This document shows, piece after piece, positions 52,812 to 62,317 of a stretch of 64,000 bases of DNA. The DNA comes from CAVOJV01 sp963696325 (lineage in GTDB: Bacteria > Pseudomonadota > Gammaproteobacteria > Competibacterales > Competibacteraceae). The translations under genes and the position numbers were made by a program. The DNA is taken from positions 6,183 to 70,182 of the forward strand of contig CAVOJV010000071.1 in the NCBI GenBank assembly GCA_963696325.1. Reading direction: 5' to 3'. The notes under the pieces were generated by a model. That model did no database searches. It saw only the letters and a list, made by a program, of their open reading frames with translations, and was not told the DNA's origin. The number at the start of each line of letters is the position of its first letter. Position 1 is the stretch's first letter.

Positions 52812-53020
52812 TCAATCCAGCACCTGAACGACCCCTCGCCTGGGCGTCGCCGGCACCGCCACCGTACTATAACCCATCCGCAGGACCAACTGGCGGAATC
52901 CAATTTTCCCGATGATAGTACCCAGGGCAGCAAGAGAAAACGCAACTGCTCGGCAGTGCTCACGGTGTGTGGGAAGGCAGCCTCCGCGATATCCCAGGGT
53001 TTATCCTGACTTGGGTTCAT
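52812..53020 (-). pseudogene. nitroreductase-family gene with its middle deleted
   Basis: The start encodes NPSQDKPWDIAEAAFPHTVS and TAEQLRFLLL, the opening of nitroreductase-like proteins. After about 30 further bases another frame gives QLVLRMGYSTVAVPATPRRG and VVQVLD with a stop at 52812, the exact C-terminal pattern of the same family. Roughly 250 internal codons, including the FMN site, are missing and the ends are out of frame. GGGAG before ATG 53020 survives. Confidence 0.7.
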
Positions 53021-53051
53021 GATGTCTCCCATCGATCGGTGTCGTTATCCG

Positions 53052-56000
53052 TCAACCATCGGTTTCCTGCAAGGACATAAGCGAGGCGTTACCGCCGGCG
53101 GCGGCGGTATTAATGCTAAGCGTGCGTTCGGTAGCGTATCGGTGCAGATAACGCGGTCCGCCCGCCTTGGGGCCGGTGCCGGACAGACCTTCGCCGCCAA
53201 AGGGTTGTACCCCCACCATGGCGCCGATTATATTACGGTTGACGTAGGCATTGCCGGCTCGCACCCGCTCGGTTGCGTAGCGGATGGTGCTGTCAATGCG
53301 GCTGTGGATGCCGAAGGTGAGACCGTAACCGGTGCTATTGATAGCGGTGATAACCTGGTCCAATTCATCACGTTTGAAACGGATTACGTGCAGGATGGGG
53401 CCGAACACCTCCTGCTCCAGCCTGGCGATGCCGTCGATCTCGAAAACCTGGGGCGGGAAAAAGGTTCCATGCTTGGTGTCCTGCGGCAGTGCGCAGCGAT
53501 AAATCAGTCGGCCTTCCCGTTCCATGCGCTCGGCATGGCGTTGCAGCGACTCGCGGGCTGTGGCATCGATGACCGGACCTACATCGGTGGACAACTGTCC
53601 CGGATCGCCGATGCTGAGTTCCGCCATGGCGCCGGCCAGCATCTCCAGCAGGCGTTCCGCGATGTCTTCCTGGACAAACAGCACTCGCAGCGCGGAACAG
53701 CGTTGTCCCGCGCTCTGAAAGCTGGAGGACAGGATATCCATCACCACCTGCTCGGGCAGGGCGGAAGAATCCACCAGCATGGCGTTCTGCCCGCCGGTTT
53801 CGGCGATCAGGGGTACGATGGGTCCGCGGCGGGCCGCCAAGGATTGGTTGATGGCCCAGGCGGTCTCGGTGGAGCCGGTGAAGGCCACCCCCGCCACCCG
53901 TGGATCGCTGACCAGTTGCGCACCCACCGCATTGCCAGCGCCGGGCAGGAAGTGCAGGACATCCACGGGGACGCCGGCGCGGTGCAGCAACTGCACCGCA
54001 TAGGCACCGAGCAATGGCGTCTGTGCCGCGGGCTTGGCCAGCACCGTATTACCGGCCGCCAGGGCCGCGCTCGCCTGGCCCACGAAGATGGCGAGTGGAA
54101 AATTCCAGGGGCTGATACAGGCGAAGACCCCGCGTCCGTGCAGGCGGATTTGATTGCGCTCGCCCGTGGGTCCGGGCAGGATTTGCGGGGCTGCGAAGTC
54201 CGCGCGGGCGCGGCTGGCGTAATAGCGGCAGAAATCCACCGCCTCGCGCACCTCGGCCACGCCGTCACTGATAGTTTTGCCGGCTTCCTGGGTACAGAGG
54301 GCCACGGCGACGGGCAGCTCCGCCTCCAGCAGCTCCGCCGCCCGCTCCAGACAGGCGGCGCGCTCATCCGCTGGGGTGGCGTCCCAGTTTGGCGCCGCGC
54401 GGCTGGCCAGCGTTAGGGCCTCTTCCACGTCGGCGGCCCTGGCCTCGACCACCGTGCCTACACGGCGGCGATTGTCGGCGGGGGCAAGGATCAGCCTGCC
54501 TTCGCCCCCTCGAGCGACGCCGCCGATGAGGGGGGCGGCGCGCCAATCCTGCCAACCGGCCTCTTCGATACCTTCGGCGAGTGCCTTGAGTTGGGTGAGA
54601 TCGCTGAGATCTACCCCCTTGGAATTAAGCCGCTCGGCGCCGAAGAGGTGACGCGGCAAGGGGATGCGCGGATGGGGAATCTGGCTTAATTGCGCGACTT
54701 TGGCGACCGGGTCGGCGATGATTTCCTCGATGGGGGCGCGTTCGTCCACGCTGCGGTTGACGAACGAGGTGTTGGAGCCATTTTCCAGCAAACGCCGCAC
54801 CAGATAGGGCAATAGGTCTTCATGATCGCCTATCGGCGCGTAAATTCGGCAGGGCAAGCCAGGGGGCTCGGTACCCACGATTTGATCATAGAGCGCTTCA
54901 CCCATGCCGTGCAGACGCTGGAACTCGAAATCCCGGTTATTCCCCGCCATTTCCAGAATCGTCGCGACGCTGTAGGCGTTGTGGGTGGCGAACTGGGGAT
55001 AGAACGCATCGTGCGCCGCCAGTAGCTTGCGGGCGCAGGCCAGATAGGAGACGTCGGTGGAGACCTTGCGGGTGAACACCGGATAGCCGTCCAGCCCGCG
55101 CTCCTGGGCGCGCTTGATCTCGGCATCCCAGTAGGCGCCCTTGACCAGCCTGACCAGCAGGCGCCGCTGCTGCTGACGGGCCAGGTCGGCCAGCCAGTCG
55201 ATGATGTGAATGGCGCGTTTCTGATAGGCTGGCACGGCCAGCCCCAGACCCTCCCAACCCTCGAATTCGGGATCAACGAAGAGCGCCCGGATGAGCTCCA
55301 GGGACAGATCGATGCGGTCAGCTTCCTCGGAGTCTATGTTCAACCCGATGTCATGGACCCTGGCAAGGCGAGCCAGGGCGCGCAAGCGCGGCAGCAATTC
55401 CCCCAGCACCCGCTTGCCCTGGGCCAGTTCGTAGCGGGGATGCAGGGCCGATAGCTTGACCGAAATGCCGGGGCCATGGATGGGCCCGCGTCCCTGCGCC
55501 ACTTGCCCGATGGCGGTAATCGCCTCCTCGTAAGCGCGATAATGGCGTTCGGCGGCCTGCCGGGTGCAGGCCGCTTCACCCAGTATGTCGTAAGAGTGGC
55601 GATAGCCCTGTTTTTCCTGGCTGTGGGCCCGCCCCAAAGCGGTTTTCACGGTGCGCGCCATTACAAACTGGCGGCCGAGGATGCCCATGGCCTGGGTCAG
55701 CGCGCGGCGGATGAACGGTTCACCGCTGCGTTGGATAAGGCGCTTGAAGGTGCCTTTATCATCCTGCAGCTTGACCACCCGCCCGGTCAGCAGCAGTCCC
55801 CAGGTAGAAGCATTAACGAAGAGGGACTCGCTGTGGCCGAGGTGTTTTTCCCAGTCGGCGGAGGCTATCTTATCGCGGATCAATTTGTCGACGGTCCCGG
55901 TATCGGGGATGCGCAGTAGCGCTTCCGCCAGGCATAGCAGCACCACGCCTTCCTGGCTGGACAACTCGTACTCATGCATGAAAGCGTCGATGCCGCCACT

Positions 56001-56189
56001 GTTGATCCGTTGGCGGCGCAGTTCCGTGACCAGGGTGCGCGCCCGTGCGGCGATTCGCTCGCGGACCGGCGTGGGCAGCATGGCGGCCTCGATCAGCGTG
56101 GCGACGTGCTGGCTTTCATCGGCACGATAGGCGGCAACAATGTAGGGGTATAAGGTATGCGAAGCGATGCTAGGCGCGAAGAATTTCAT
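53052..56189 (-). CDS. putA: PutA, proline dehydrogenase / P5C dehydrogenase (type A)
   Basis: It converts proline to glutamate, with FAD in the first step and NAD in the second, channelling the intermediate. The product is about 1045 aa. Residues ~60-450 form the helical arm and PRODH barrel (ISVKLSALHPRYE, RLVKGAYWDAEIKRAQERG, YAPIGDHEDLLPYLVRRLLE with Arg pair). From ~520 comes the aldehyde dehydrogenase, with GRGVFACISPWNFPLAIFVG, GSTETAW and catalytic Cys in SAGQRCSALRVLF. There is no N-terminal ribbon-helix-helix, so it is a minimalist enzyme without self-regulation. GGAGG lies ten bases before ATG 56189. Confidence 0.95.
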   Translation of the reverse strand: MKFFAPSIASHTLYPYIVAAYRADESQHVATLIEAAMLPTPVRERIAARARTLVTELRRQRINSGGIDAFMHEYELSSQEGVVLLCLAEALLRIPDTGTVDKLIRDKIASADWEKHLGHSESLFVNASTWGLLLTGRVVKLQDDKGTFKRLIQRSGEPFIRRALTQAMGILGRQFVMARTVKTALGRAHSQEKQGYRHSYDILGEAACTRQAAERHYRAYEEAITAIGQVAQGRGPIHGPGISVKLSALHPRYELAQGKRVLGELLPRLRALARLARVHDIGLNIDSEEADRIDLSLELIRALFVDPEFEGWEGLGLAVPAYQKRAIHIIDWLADLARQQQRRLLVRLVKGAYWDAEIKRAQERGLDGYPVFTRKVSTDVSYLACARKLLAAHDAFYPQFATHNAYSVATILEMAGNNRDFEFQRLHGMGEALYDQIVGTEPPGLPCRIYAPIGDHEDLLPYLVRRLLENGSNTSFVNRSVDERAPIEEIIADPVAKVAQLSQIPHPRIPLPRHLFGAERLNSKGVDLSDLTQLKALAEGIEEAGWQDWRAAPLIGGVARGGEGRLILAPADNRRRVGTVVEARAADVEEALTLASRAAPNWDATPADERAACLERAAELLEAELPVAVALCTQEAGKTISDGVAEVREAVDFCRYYASRARADFAAPQILPGPTGERNQIRLHGRGVFACISPWNFPLAIFVGQASAALAAGNTVLAKPAAQTPLLGAYAVQLLHRAGVPVDVLHFLPGAGNAVGAQLVSDPRVAGVAFTGSTETAWAINQSLAARRGPIVPLIAETGGQNAMLVDSSALPEQVVMDILSSSFQSAGQRCSALRVLFVQEDIAERLLEMLAGAMAELSIGDPGQLSTDVGPVIDATARESLQRHAERMEREGRLIYRCALPQDTKHGTFFPPQVFEIDGIARLEQEVFGPILHVIRFKRDELDQVITAINSTGYGLTFGIHSRIDSTIRYATERVRAGNAYVNRNIIGAMVGVQPFGGEGLSGTGPKAGGPRYLHRYATERTLSINTAAAGGNASLMSLQETDG

Positions 56190-56335
56190 TGGGCGGTGTC
56201 CTCCATGGGGAGTGTGAGGAGGCCGGAACAGAGCGGCGTGCGGGACTGAATTCTTGAAGAAATATTTACGCAACTTTAGCATAAACTAGTTGCCGTGGTT
56301 GCCCAACGCGGCGTCAGAGCAAGTGGTAGTGAACC

Positions 56336-57106
56336 GTGCATCAACTTTTCATCTGGGAAAACCGGGTATTCTATCTTGGCCTGTTGCCGGATATTTCAGA
56401 ACACCGCCTGGGGGCCGCGGCGCTGTGTGTAAGTATTGACCGCTCCTTCAGGGTTTTGGAAAGTGAAAGCAGTTCCTGGCGGGAGTGCAGGAGCGTCTTG
56501 ATCCCGCCGGGCTGCATGCATGAGATCGATGTTGGCGGGGCGCTGCTGGCAATTTTATTCTTAGAGCCGGAGAGTGACCATTACGCTCTGCTACGGGAAG
56601 CCATGGCGGGCGGCGATTGGCAATGCCTGTATGGTTTAGCCAATGAGAGCGAGGTGATCGCCCTGTTCCTTGGTCTTTATCGGCAGCGCCAGGACGCCCA
56701 AACCATCTATCGCTTGCTGGATAGGATCATCGATCCCCGGCAAGTCGCTCCCGCCGTCAACTGCTGCCTCGATGCGCGTATCAATCGGGTTATTCGGCTT
56801 ATCAAAAATGATCCTTCGCAAAGCTATTCGGTGGAGGCGTTGGCCGATAACGTCAGCTTGTCGCCCACCCGGCTCGTGCATTTATTTAAGGAGCAAACGG
56901 GAGTGCCGATACGCCGCTTTCGGCAATGGAACCGTATGAAGTCGGTCGTGGAATTCGTCGCGGCGGGGCAGACACTCACTGATGCGGCCTTGAACGCTGG
57001 GTTTTCCGATTCGGCGCACTTGAGCCGCGCCTTTAGAAATATGTTCGGGATCAAACCCTCATTTTTATTCAGCCGTTCCACTAACCTCAATATTGTCTTC
57101 GGCTGA
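56336..57106 (+). CDS. AraC-family regulator, divergent from putA
   Basis: The 256-aa product has an N-terminal cupin-like sensing region (residues ~1-140; SVLIPPGCMHEIDVGGALLA) and a C-terminal AraC pair (YSVEALADNVSLSPTRLVHL, then LTDAALNAGFSDSAHLSRAF). GTG 56336 is the start. It is divergent from putA across 146 bases, and PutA lacks its own DNA-binding domain. Control of putA is therefore likely but inferred. Confidence 0.85.
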   Translation: MHQLFIWENRVFYLGLLPDISEHRLGAAALCVSIDRSFRVLESESSSWRECRSVLIPPGCMHEIDVGGALLAILFLEPESDHYALLREAMAGGDWQCLYGLANESEVIALFLGLYRQRQDAQTIYRLLDRIIDPRQVAPAVNCCLDARINRVIRLIKNDPSQSYSVEALADNVSLSPTRLVHLFKEQTGVPIRRFRQWNRMKSVVEFVAAGQTLTDAALNAGFSDSAHLSRAFRNMFGIKPSFLFSRSTNLNIVFG

Positions 57107-57155
57107 CGCCGAGACACTCTAGCTTTTTCCATGCACTCCGACCGGACTCGTTGCC

Positions 57156-58226
57156 ATGCATAGCCACACCGTACTACCCGCCGAATGGGCGCCGCAATCC
57201 GCTATCCTGCTCACTTGGCCACACCCCCATGGCGATTGGCGGCCGTGGCTGGCACAGGTGGATCAAATTTTCGTGGCGCTCGCTGCCGCGATCAGCTACT
57301 ACGAAGTCTTGCTGATCAGTTGTTACGATGCGGACCATCGTGGCCAGGTGCATGACCTGCTGGTCGCGGCTCCGACGCGGATGGAGCGAGTCCGTCTGTA
57401 CGTGGTTCCCTCGAACGATAGCTGGGCCCGGGATCATGGCCCTATCACGGTATACCGGGATGGTCGGCCGGTACTGCTGGATTTTCAGTTCAACGGCTGG
57501 GGATCGAAATTTCCTTATGACCTGGATAACCGTGTCACCGAGCGCTTGCATGCCACGGGAGCTTTTGGAGCTACGCCGCTGGCCGCCGTGGATTTGATCC
57601 TGGAGGGTGGCAGCATTGAATCCGATGGCCGGGGCACCTTGCTTACCACCCGGCAATGCCTGCTGTCGGCTAACCGCAACGCGCTGAGCCAAGCGGCATT
57701 GGAACAGCGTTTGGCAGAGTTGCTCGGTATTCAGCGGGTGCTGTGGTTGCAGCATGGTCACCTGGCTGGTGATGACACGGACGGCCACATCGATACCCTG
57801 GCCCGTTTCTGCGATCCTGACACCATCGCCTATCAAGCCTGTGCGGACGAAAACGATGAACATTTCGCGCCCCTGCGAGCCATGGCGGTGGAACTAAGCA
57901 CTTTCCGCACGCACGCCGGTCAACCCTACAGGCTTGTGCCCTTGCCACTACCCAGCGCTATAATCAGCCTTGGGGATGGCCATCGCCTGCCCGCGGGCTA
58001 CGCCAATTTCCTCATCCTGAATGGCGCCGTGTTGATGTCTGTTTACGACGACCCGGCCGATGCCATCGCTCTGCGGCGGCTGCGAAGCTGCTTTCCGGGG
58101 CGCGAGGTGATCGGTGTTCCCGGCCGTACCCTGATTCAACAGCATGGCGGCCTGCACTGTGTAGCCATGCAACTACCGGAGCGTGTGGTAGCCATGAGTG
58201 CGTCTAACCAGGATTCCCCGCCATGA
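57156..58226 (+). CDS. aguA: agmatine deiminase
   Basis: AguA turns agmatine into N-carbamoylputrescine and ammonia. The 356-aa guanidino-group-modifying enzyme has NDSWARDHGPITVYRDG, LEGGSIESDGRGTLLTT, HLAGDDTDGHIDTLARF and the catalytic Cys335 in QQHGGLHCVAMQLPER. The fold signature is complete. No aguB (carbamoylputrescine amidase) is adjacent. Its stop overlaps the next start as ATGA, so it is coupled to patZ. No strong Shine-Dalgarno precedes ATG 57156. Confidence 0.9.
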   Translation: MHSHTVLPAEWAPQSAILLTWPHPHGDWRPWLAQVDQIFVALAAAISYYEVLLISCYDADHRGQVHDLLVAAPTRMERVRLYVVPSNDSWARDHGPITVYRDGRPVLLDFQFNGWGSKFPYDLDNRVTERLHATGAFGATPLAAVDLILEGGSIESDGRGTLLTTRQCLLSANRNALSQAALEQRLAELLGIQRVLWLQHGHLAGDDTDGHIDTLARFCDPDTIAYQACADENDEHFAPLRAMAVELSTFRTHAGQPYRLVPLPLPSAIISLGDGHRLPAGYANFLILNGAVLMSVYDDPADAIALRRLRSCFPGREVIGVPGRTLIQQHGGLHCVAMQLPERVVAMSASNQDSPP

Positions 58227-60856
58227 GCGTCCGCAATCTGCATTATCTATTCAAGCCCAGGTCCATCGCGCTCGTTGGCAGCGGCCAGGCCAGTGAAATT
58301 CTAATCGCCCGTAACTTGCTGAACGCGGGTTTCAAGGATCCGGTGATGCCGGTCGATGCGACCCGCCATGCCCTCGAAGGGGCGCTGACCTATCCCAATG
58401 TCGCCAGCCTGCCGTTGACCCCGGATCTGGCGGTGATCACCTCGCCCCTGCGGGAGGTGCCGGCACTACTCGAACAGCTGGGCGCGCGTGGTACCCGTGC
58501 CGCCATCATCATCGGCGAAGGCCGGCAACTGGCGGAGCATGTCGAGGACCAGAGCCTCCAGCAGGCAATTCTAAACGCAGCCAAGCCATATCTGCTGCGC
58601 GTGCTGGGTCCCGGCAGCCTGGGAGTAAGCGTGCCGGCGGCATGCTTGAACGCCAGCCTGGGGCAATACCTGCCGCTGGCTGGCTATGTCGCTTGTGTCA
58701 CCCAGTCCAGCGCTATCGCCCAGACGGCGCTCGATTGGGGCGTCCAGCATGGGTTCGGGTTCAGCCATCTGATCAGCGTGGGGGATGCCATCGATGTGGA
58801 CTTTGCCGACCTCCTGGATTACCTGGCGGTCGATTCCCGGACCCGCGCCATCCTGCTGTACCTGGAACAAATCCACAATCCCCGCAAATTTATGTCGGCA
58901 GCGCGCCGGGCCGCCCGCAGTAAGCCGGTGATCGCCCTCAAGCCGCGGCGGGGTACGCTGGACGGTGCCGATGACGCGGTCTATGCGGCGGCCTTCCGGC
59001 GCGCGGGCATCCTCAGGGTCAATGACCGCCACGAACTCTTCAATCTGGTGGAGACGCTGACCACCGGAAAAACCGTCGGCAACGATCGCCTGGCGATTCT
59101 GAGCAATAGCCACAGCCTGGGCCTGCTGGCTACCGATACGCTCTATGACAGTGGTGGCCGGCTGGCACAGTTTGCTGAGGAAACGCAAACAGGTCTGGAG
59201 GCACTGGTAGGTCCTGCGGGTTCCCCTTTCAACCCGGTGGACCTGGGCGATCAGGCGGGCGCTGAGCTGTATGGCAAAGCGCTGGACCTGCTGCTCAAGG
59301 ATCGTGGCGTGGACGGCGTGTTGGTGATCAGGGCGCCGGGTGCGCTGAACGACGGGCTGCCGGTTGCCGAGGAGATTGTCAAGCGACTGCCTCATACCCG
59401 CCGCTGTCTACTGGCCAGCTTCAGCGGCATCATTGCCGGTCAGAGGGCTCGGCGGCGCACCATGGAGCAGGGCGTGCCCACCTATGAAACCGCCAATGGC
59501 GCCGTGCGCGCCTTCATGCGTTTGGTACAGCATAAGCACAATCAGGAAATGCTCATGGAAACCCCGCCGTCGGTGCCGAAGGCGTTCACGCCCGACGTTG
59601 GCGCGGCGCGACGGCTCATCGCGAGCGCCCTGGAGCGTGGACACACCCAGTTGGACGACGCCGAGGTCATGGAACTGCTGATGGCCTATGGGGTTCCAGT
59701 GGTGCCTTTTCACCGCGCCAGCGGACCCGCCGAGGCGGCGGCGATTGCCAGCCAGTTGGGCCAGGCAGTGGCCTTGAAAATCATGTCGCCTGATATACCG
59801 CATAAGTCCCAGGTCGGTGGCGTGATGCGTTATCTGGAATCGCCTGAGGTGGTGCGCGAGGCCGCCGATGCGATGCTGGCGCGGGTGCGGCAGTTAGCCC
59901 CCAAGGCGCGCATTGAAGGCTTTCTGATCCAGCCCATTGAATACCGCGGCGGGGCTTATGAAATCACCCTGGGAGTAAGGCCTGGCGGCCCGTTTGGCCC
60001 GGTTATCTACTTCGGCCAGGGCGGCACCGAAGCCGAGGTGATCGGCGACATCGCCTTTGGCCTGCCGCCCCTCAATATGAACCTGGCCCGCGAGATAATG
60101 TCGCAGACCCGCATCTATCCAGTAATGCGCTATAGCCTGTTGCGCAAAGTCGATCTGGATGCCTTGGCGCTGACCTTGATCAAGATCTCCCAAATGGTGA
60201 TCGAACTGGGCGAAATCATGACCCTGGATATCAACCCGCTGCGAGCCAGTGCCAACGGGGTGCTGGTGCTGGATGCGCGGGCGCGGATAGCCCCGTTCGC
60301 CGGCAAGCCGTCGCAGCGCCTGGCGATTCGCCCCTATCCCAAGGAACTGGAGGCCAGCTTCAGCCTGCCTGATGGTCGCACCCTCTATCTGCGGCCCATC
60401 CTGCCCGAGGATGAGCCCGCCGTGCAGGCGCAAGTGCGACGCACCTCGCCCAGGGATCTGTGGATGCGCTTTTTTCAGCCGATTCGCGAACTGCCGCATG
60501 CAATGGCGGCCCGTATGACCCAGATCGATTATAATTGTGAAATGGCTCTCGTCGTGACCGGACCCGGTGTGCCCGGCAAGGCCGAAATCTATGGCGTGGC
60601 TCACCTCATCGCTGACCCCGATGAGGACAAGGCGGAGTACTCTCTGCTCGTGGACCGCGCGTTGATGGATTGCGAAGTGGGTTCGTTGCTGATGCACCGT
60701 ATCATCGGCTATGCCCGTGAACGCGGCATCCATGAGATTTATGGTCATGTACTCCGGGAAAACGAAGCGATGCTGCGCCTCATTCGAGGTCTGGGGTTTA
60801 CCGTCAAGACCCAACCTGATGATCCAGGGCTTTTGTATGTCACCTTGGTACTGTGA
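58223..60856 (+). CDS. PatZ-type protein lysine acetyltransferase
   Basis: The 877-aa protein has three parts. Residues ~1-460 form an NDP-forming acyl-CoA synthetase-like domain (FKPRSIALVGSGQASEILIA). Then comes an ATP-grasp region (~480-700; PVVPFHRASGPAEAAAIASQ, then SPDIPHKSQVGGVM). A C-terminal GNAT domain (~725-870; TLYLRPILPEDEPAVQAQVR) completes it. This is the PatZ/YfiQ layout, in which the synthetase part is inactive and senses acetyl-CoA while GNAT acetylates lysines, for example of Acs. It overlaps aguA by four bases (ATGA), an uncommon pairing. Confidence 0.9.
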   Translation: MSVRNLHYLFKPRSIALVGSGQASEILIARNLLNAGFKDPVMPVDATRHALEGALTYPNVASLPLTPDLAVITSPLREVPALLEQLGARGTRAAIIIGEGRQLAEHVEDQSLQQAILNAAKPYLLRVLGPGSLGVSVPAACLNASLGQYLPLAGYVACVTQSSAIAQTALDWGVQHGFGFSHLISVGDAIDVDFADLLDYLAVDSRTRAILLYLEQIHNPRKFMSAARRAARSKPVIALKPRRGTLDGADDAVYAAAFRRAGILRVNDRHELFNLVETLTTGKTVGNDRLAILSNSHSLGLLATDTLYDSGGRLAQFAEETQTGLEALVGPAGSPFNPVDLGDQAGAELYGKALDLLLKDRGVDGVLVIRAPGALNDGLPVAEEIVKRLPHTRRCLLASFSGIIAGQRARRRTMEQGVPTYETANGAVRAFMRLVQHKHNQEMLMETPPSVPKAFTPDVGAARRLIASALERGHTQLDDAEVMELLMAYGVPVVPFHRASGPAEAAAIASQLGQAVALKIMSPDIPHKSQVGGVMRYLESPEVVREAADAMLARVRQLAPKARIEGFLIQPIEYRGGAYEITLGVRPGGPFGPVIYFGQGGTEAEVIGDIAFGLPPLNMNLAREIMSQTRIYPVMRYSLLRKVDLDALALTLIKISQMVIELGEIMTLDINPLRASANGVLVLDARARIAPFAGKPSQRLAIRPYPKELEASFSLPDGRTLYLRPILPEDEPAVQAQVRRTSPRDLWMRFFQPIRELPHAMAARMTQIDYNCEMALVVTGPGVPGKAEIYGVAHLIADPDEDKAEYSLLVDRALMDCEVGSLLMHRIIGYARERGIHEIYGHVLRENEAMLRLIRGLGFTVKTQPDDPGLLYVTLVL

Positions 60857-60953
60857 AACTGGGCTTGGCGGATACCTTGTGCCTCGCTTACCATGGACCG
60901 CGCGACATTGCTTGGCCCCACACCGCCTTAAGAGACTGCTATAAGGATTAGGC

Positions 60954-61331
60954 ATGAACGAAAAACGCTTGCTTGTCGTTGATGATGAACCCGAGTTTGG
61001 AGAATTTGTACGCAAGGTCGCCGTCGATCTGGGCTATGAAGTTCAAGTGACCACGAACGGGCGGGCATTCCAGAAGGCCTACGAAAACTTGCAACCGACC
61101 ACGATCGTCCTCGATATGGTGATGCCGGAGATGGATGGCAATGAAATCGTACTGTGGTTGATGCAGCAGCAATATGCCTCAAACCTCATCATCATCACTG
61201 GTTACAGTCCGGATTATGCGGCTGACGCAAAGCAGCTTGCGGAGTTCAAGGGCTTGCGCTCGGTGACCACCTTGACCAAGCCGATCCGCTTGGCCAAGCT
61301 ACGCGAGGTTCTGATGGGTGGAAATGTTTGA
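60954..61331 (+). CDS. single-domain response regulator
   Basis: The 125-aa receiver has the acidic pair in LLVVDDEPEFGEFV, phosphoacceptor Asp in TIVLDMVMPEMDGNEI, Thr in LIIITGYSPD and Lys in TTLTKPIRLAKL. There is no output domain. AAGGA precedes ATG 60954. Its stop overlaps the next start (TGATG), placing it in one transcript with a secreted protein and a HAMP-PAS sensor, its likely partner. Confidence 0.92.
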   Translation: MNEKRLLVVDDEPEFGEFVRKVAVDLGYEVQVTTNGRAFQKAYENLQPTTIVLDMVMPEMDGNEIVLWLMQQQYASNLIIITGYSPDYAADAKQLAEFKGLRSVTTLTKPIRLAKLREVLMGGNV

Positions 61332-62317
61332 TGGCGCGCTGGTGTAGCTCGCCAAGCTACCCGTGGTTAGCACCGTTGTTCCTGCTGTTAAGCTGCTTGA
61401 CCGGCCCGGCCCAGGGTGTGCAGCCGGGCGCGCAGGAGGTGGGGAATCCTGCCAGCGATGCGGAGAATATCTACATCGAAGTGGACGCTTTTGGCCAGGA
61501 TCTGGAACTGCTGCGCCAAGTGATGGGAAGGCCGGGGCTTGGGCCGCTGGATATCGACATCCACAGCAGCGCCCCGCATGACATCTATTTTCAAGCGTTG
61601 ACTACTTTGCAAAGGGTTAACCAGTTGTCGTTCGAAATCTCGCGCGTGCGCGAGGCGCCTCCGTCCCTGCCCGTAATGGACATTGGTCTCGCCGACATAC
61701 TGACTGCTGTAAGGGGATCTCACCAGATCCTCAAGCGGGTAATGGCGGATTTGCAAATTGCCCCGAGCATGACATTACCCGTAGGGGATGCTGCCAGAAC
61801 GCTGGGCGACGTATTCATGGGGATTTTGGCCATCAACCGCCAGTTGGATTTGCTCTTGGAATGTCATTTCGATGCCAGCGACATTTACAGGGAAATCACT
61901 CTGGCGGTCGGTTATGCGTCCCGCATACTGGCCTATTACCCGGAAGCGACACGCCTGCCCGAGTCGCCGCCCTTCGAACCCGCTAAGCAACCCCGTGATG
62001 TCTATCTCAGACTGATCGAGTGTCTGGACATTATCGCGCGCGTATTCAAGGCGTTGGGCCTTGAGGGTAGCCATATCCAAGCCCAGCAGAGCGGTCAGGA
62101 CGTTAGCAGGCCGGGCGACGTTTTCCTGGTTGCCTGCCTGGTCGTTTCCCAACTGGACTTTCTCCACAAGCAGTTGGGAATTGCCAGGATGCCGCCGGAA
62201 GTCTTCTATCCGGGCCATAAATTTCCTTCCCATAGCTATCAGCGGGCTGGGCTGCTCGAGGCCCAATTGGCACATCTGGAGCATTTAGTTGCGAACAAGG
62301 CGACGCTTGTGCAGTGA
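61331..62317 (+). CDS. secreted helical-repeat protein between two-component genes
   Basis: The 328-aa product has a signal peptide (LAPLFLLLSCLTGPAQG). The mature part is made of repeated helical modules, each opening with D-[IV]-[YF] or similar: HDIYFQALTTLQRVNQLSFE, ADILTAVRGSHQILKRVM, GDVFMGILAINRQLDLLLEC, SDIYREITLAVGYASRILAY, RDVYLRLIECLDIIARVFKA and GDVFLVACLVVSQLDFLHKQ. It ends PGHKFPSHSYQRAGLLEAQL. ATG 61331 overlaps the regulator's stop and its own stop overlaps the sensor's GTG. A periplasmic role with the sensor is the natural reading. I know no named function. Confidence 0.8.
   Translation: MARWCSSPSYPWLAPLFLLLSCLTGPAQGVQPGAQEVGNPASDAENIYIEVDAFGQDLELLRQVMGRPGLGPLDIDIHSSAPHDIYFQALTTLQRVNQLSFEISRVREAPPSLPVMDIGLADILTAVRGSHQILKRVMADLQIAPSMTLPVGDAARTLGDVFMGILAINRQLDLLLECHFDASDIYREITLAVGYASRILAYYPEATRLPESPPFEPAKQPRDVYLRLIECLDIIARVFKALGLEGSHIQAQQSGQDVSRPGDVFLVACLVVSQLDFLHKQLGIARMPPEVFYPGHKFPSHSYQRAGLLEAQLAHLEHLVANKATLVQ

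Noticed and set aside
52793..53032. Intact 79-codon frame as a small gene
   Set aside because: Its start and an alternative-frame end match the two ends of a nitroreductase gene, so it is a deletion remnant.
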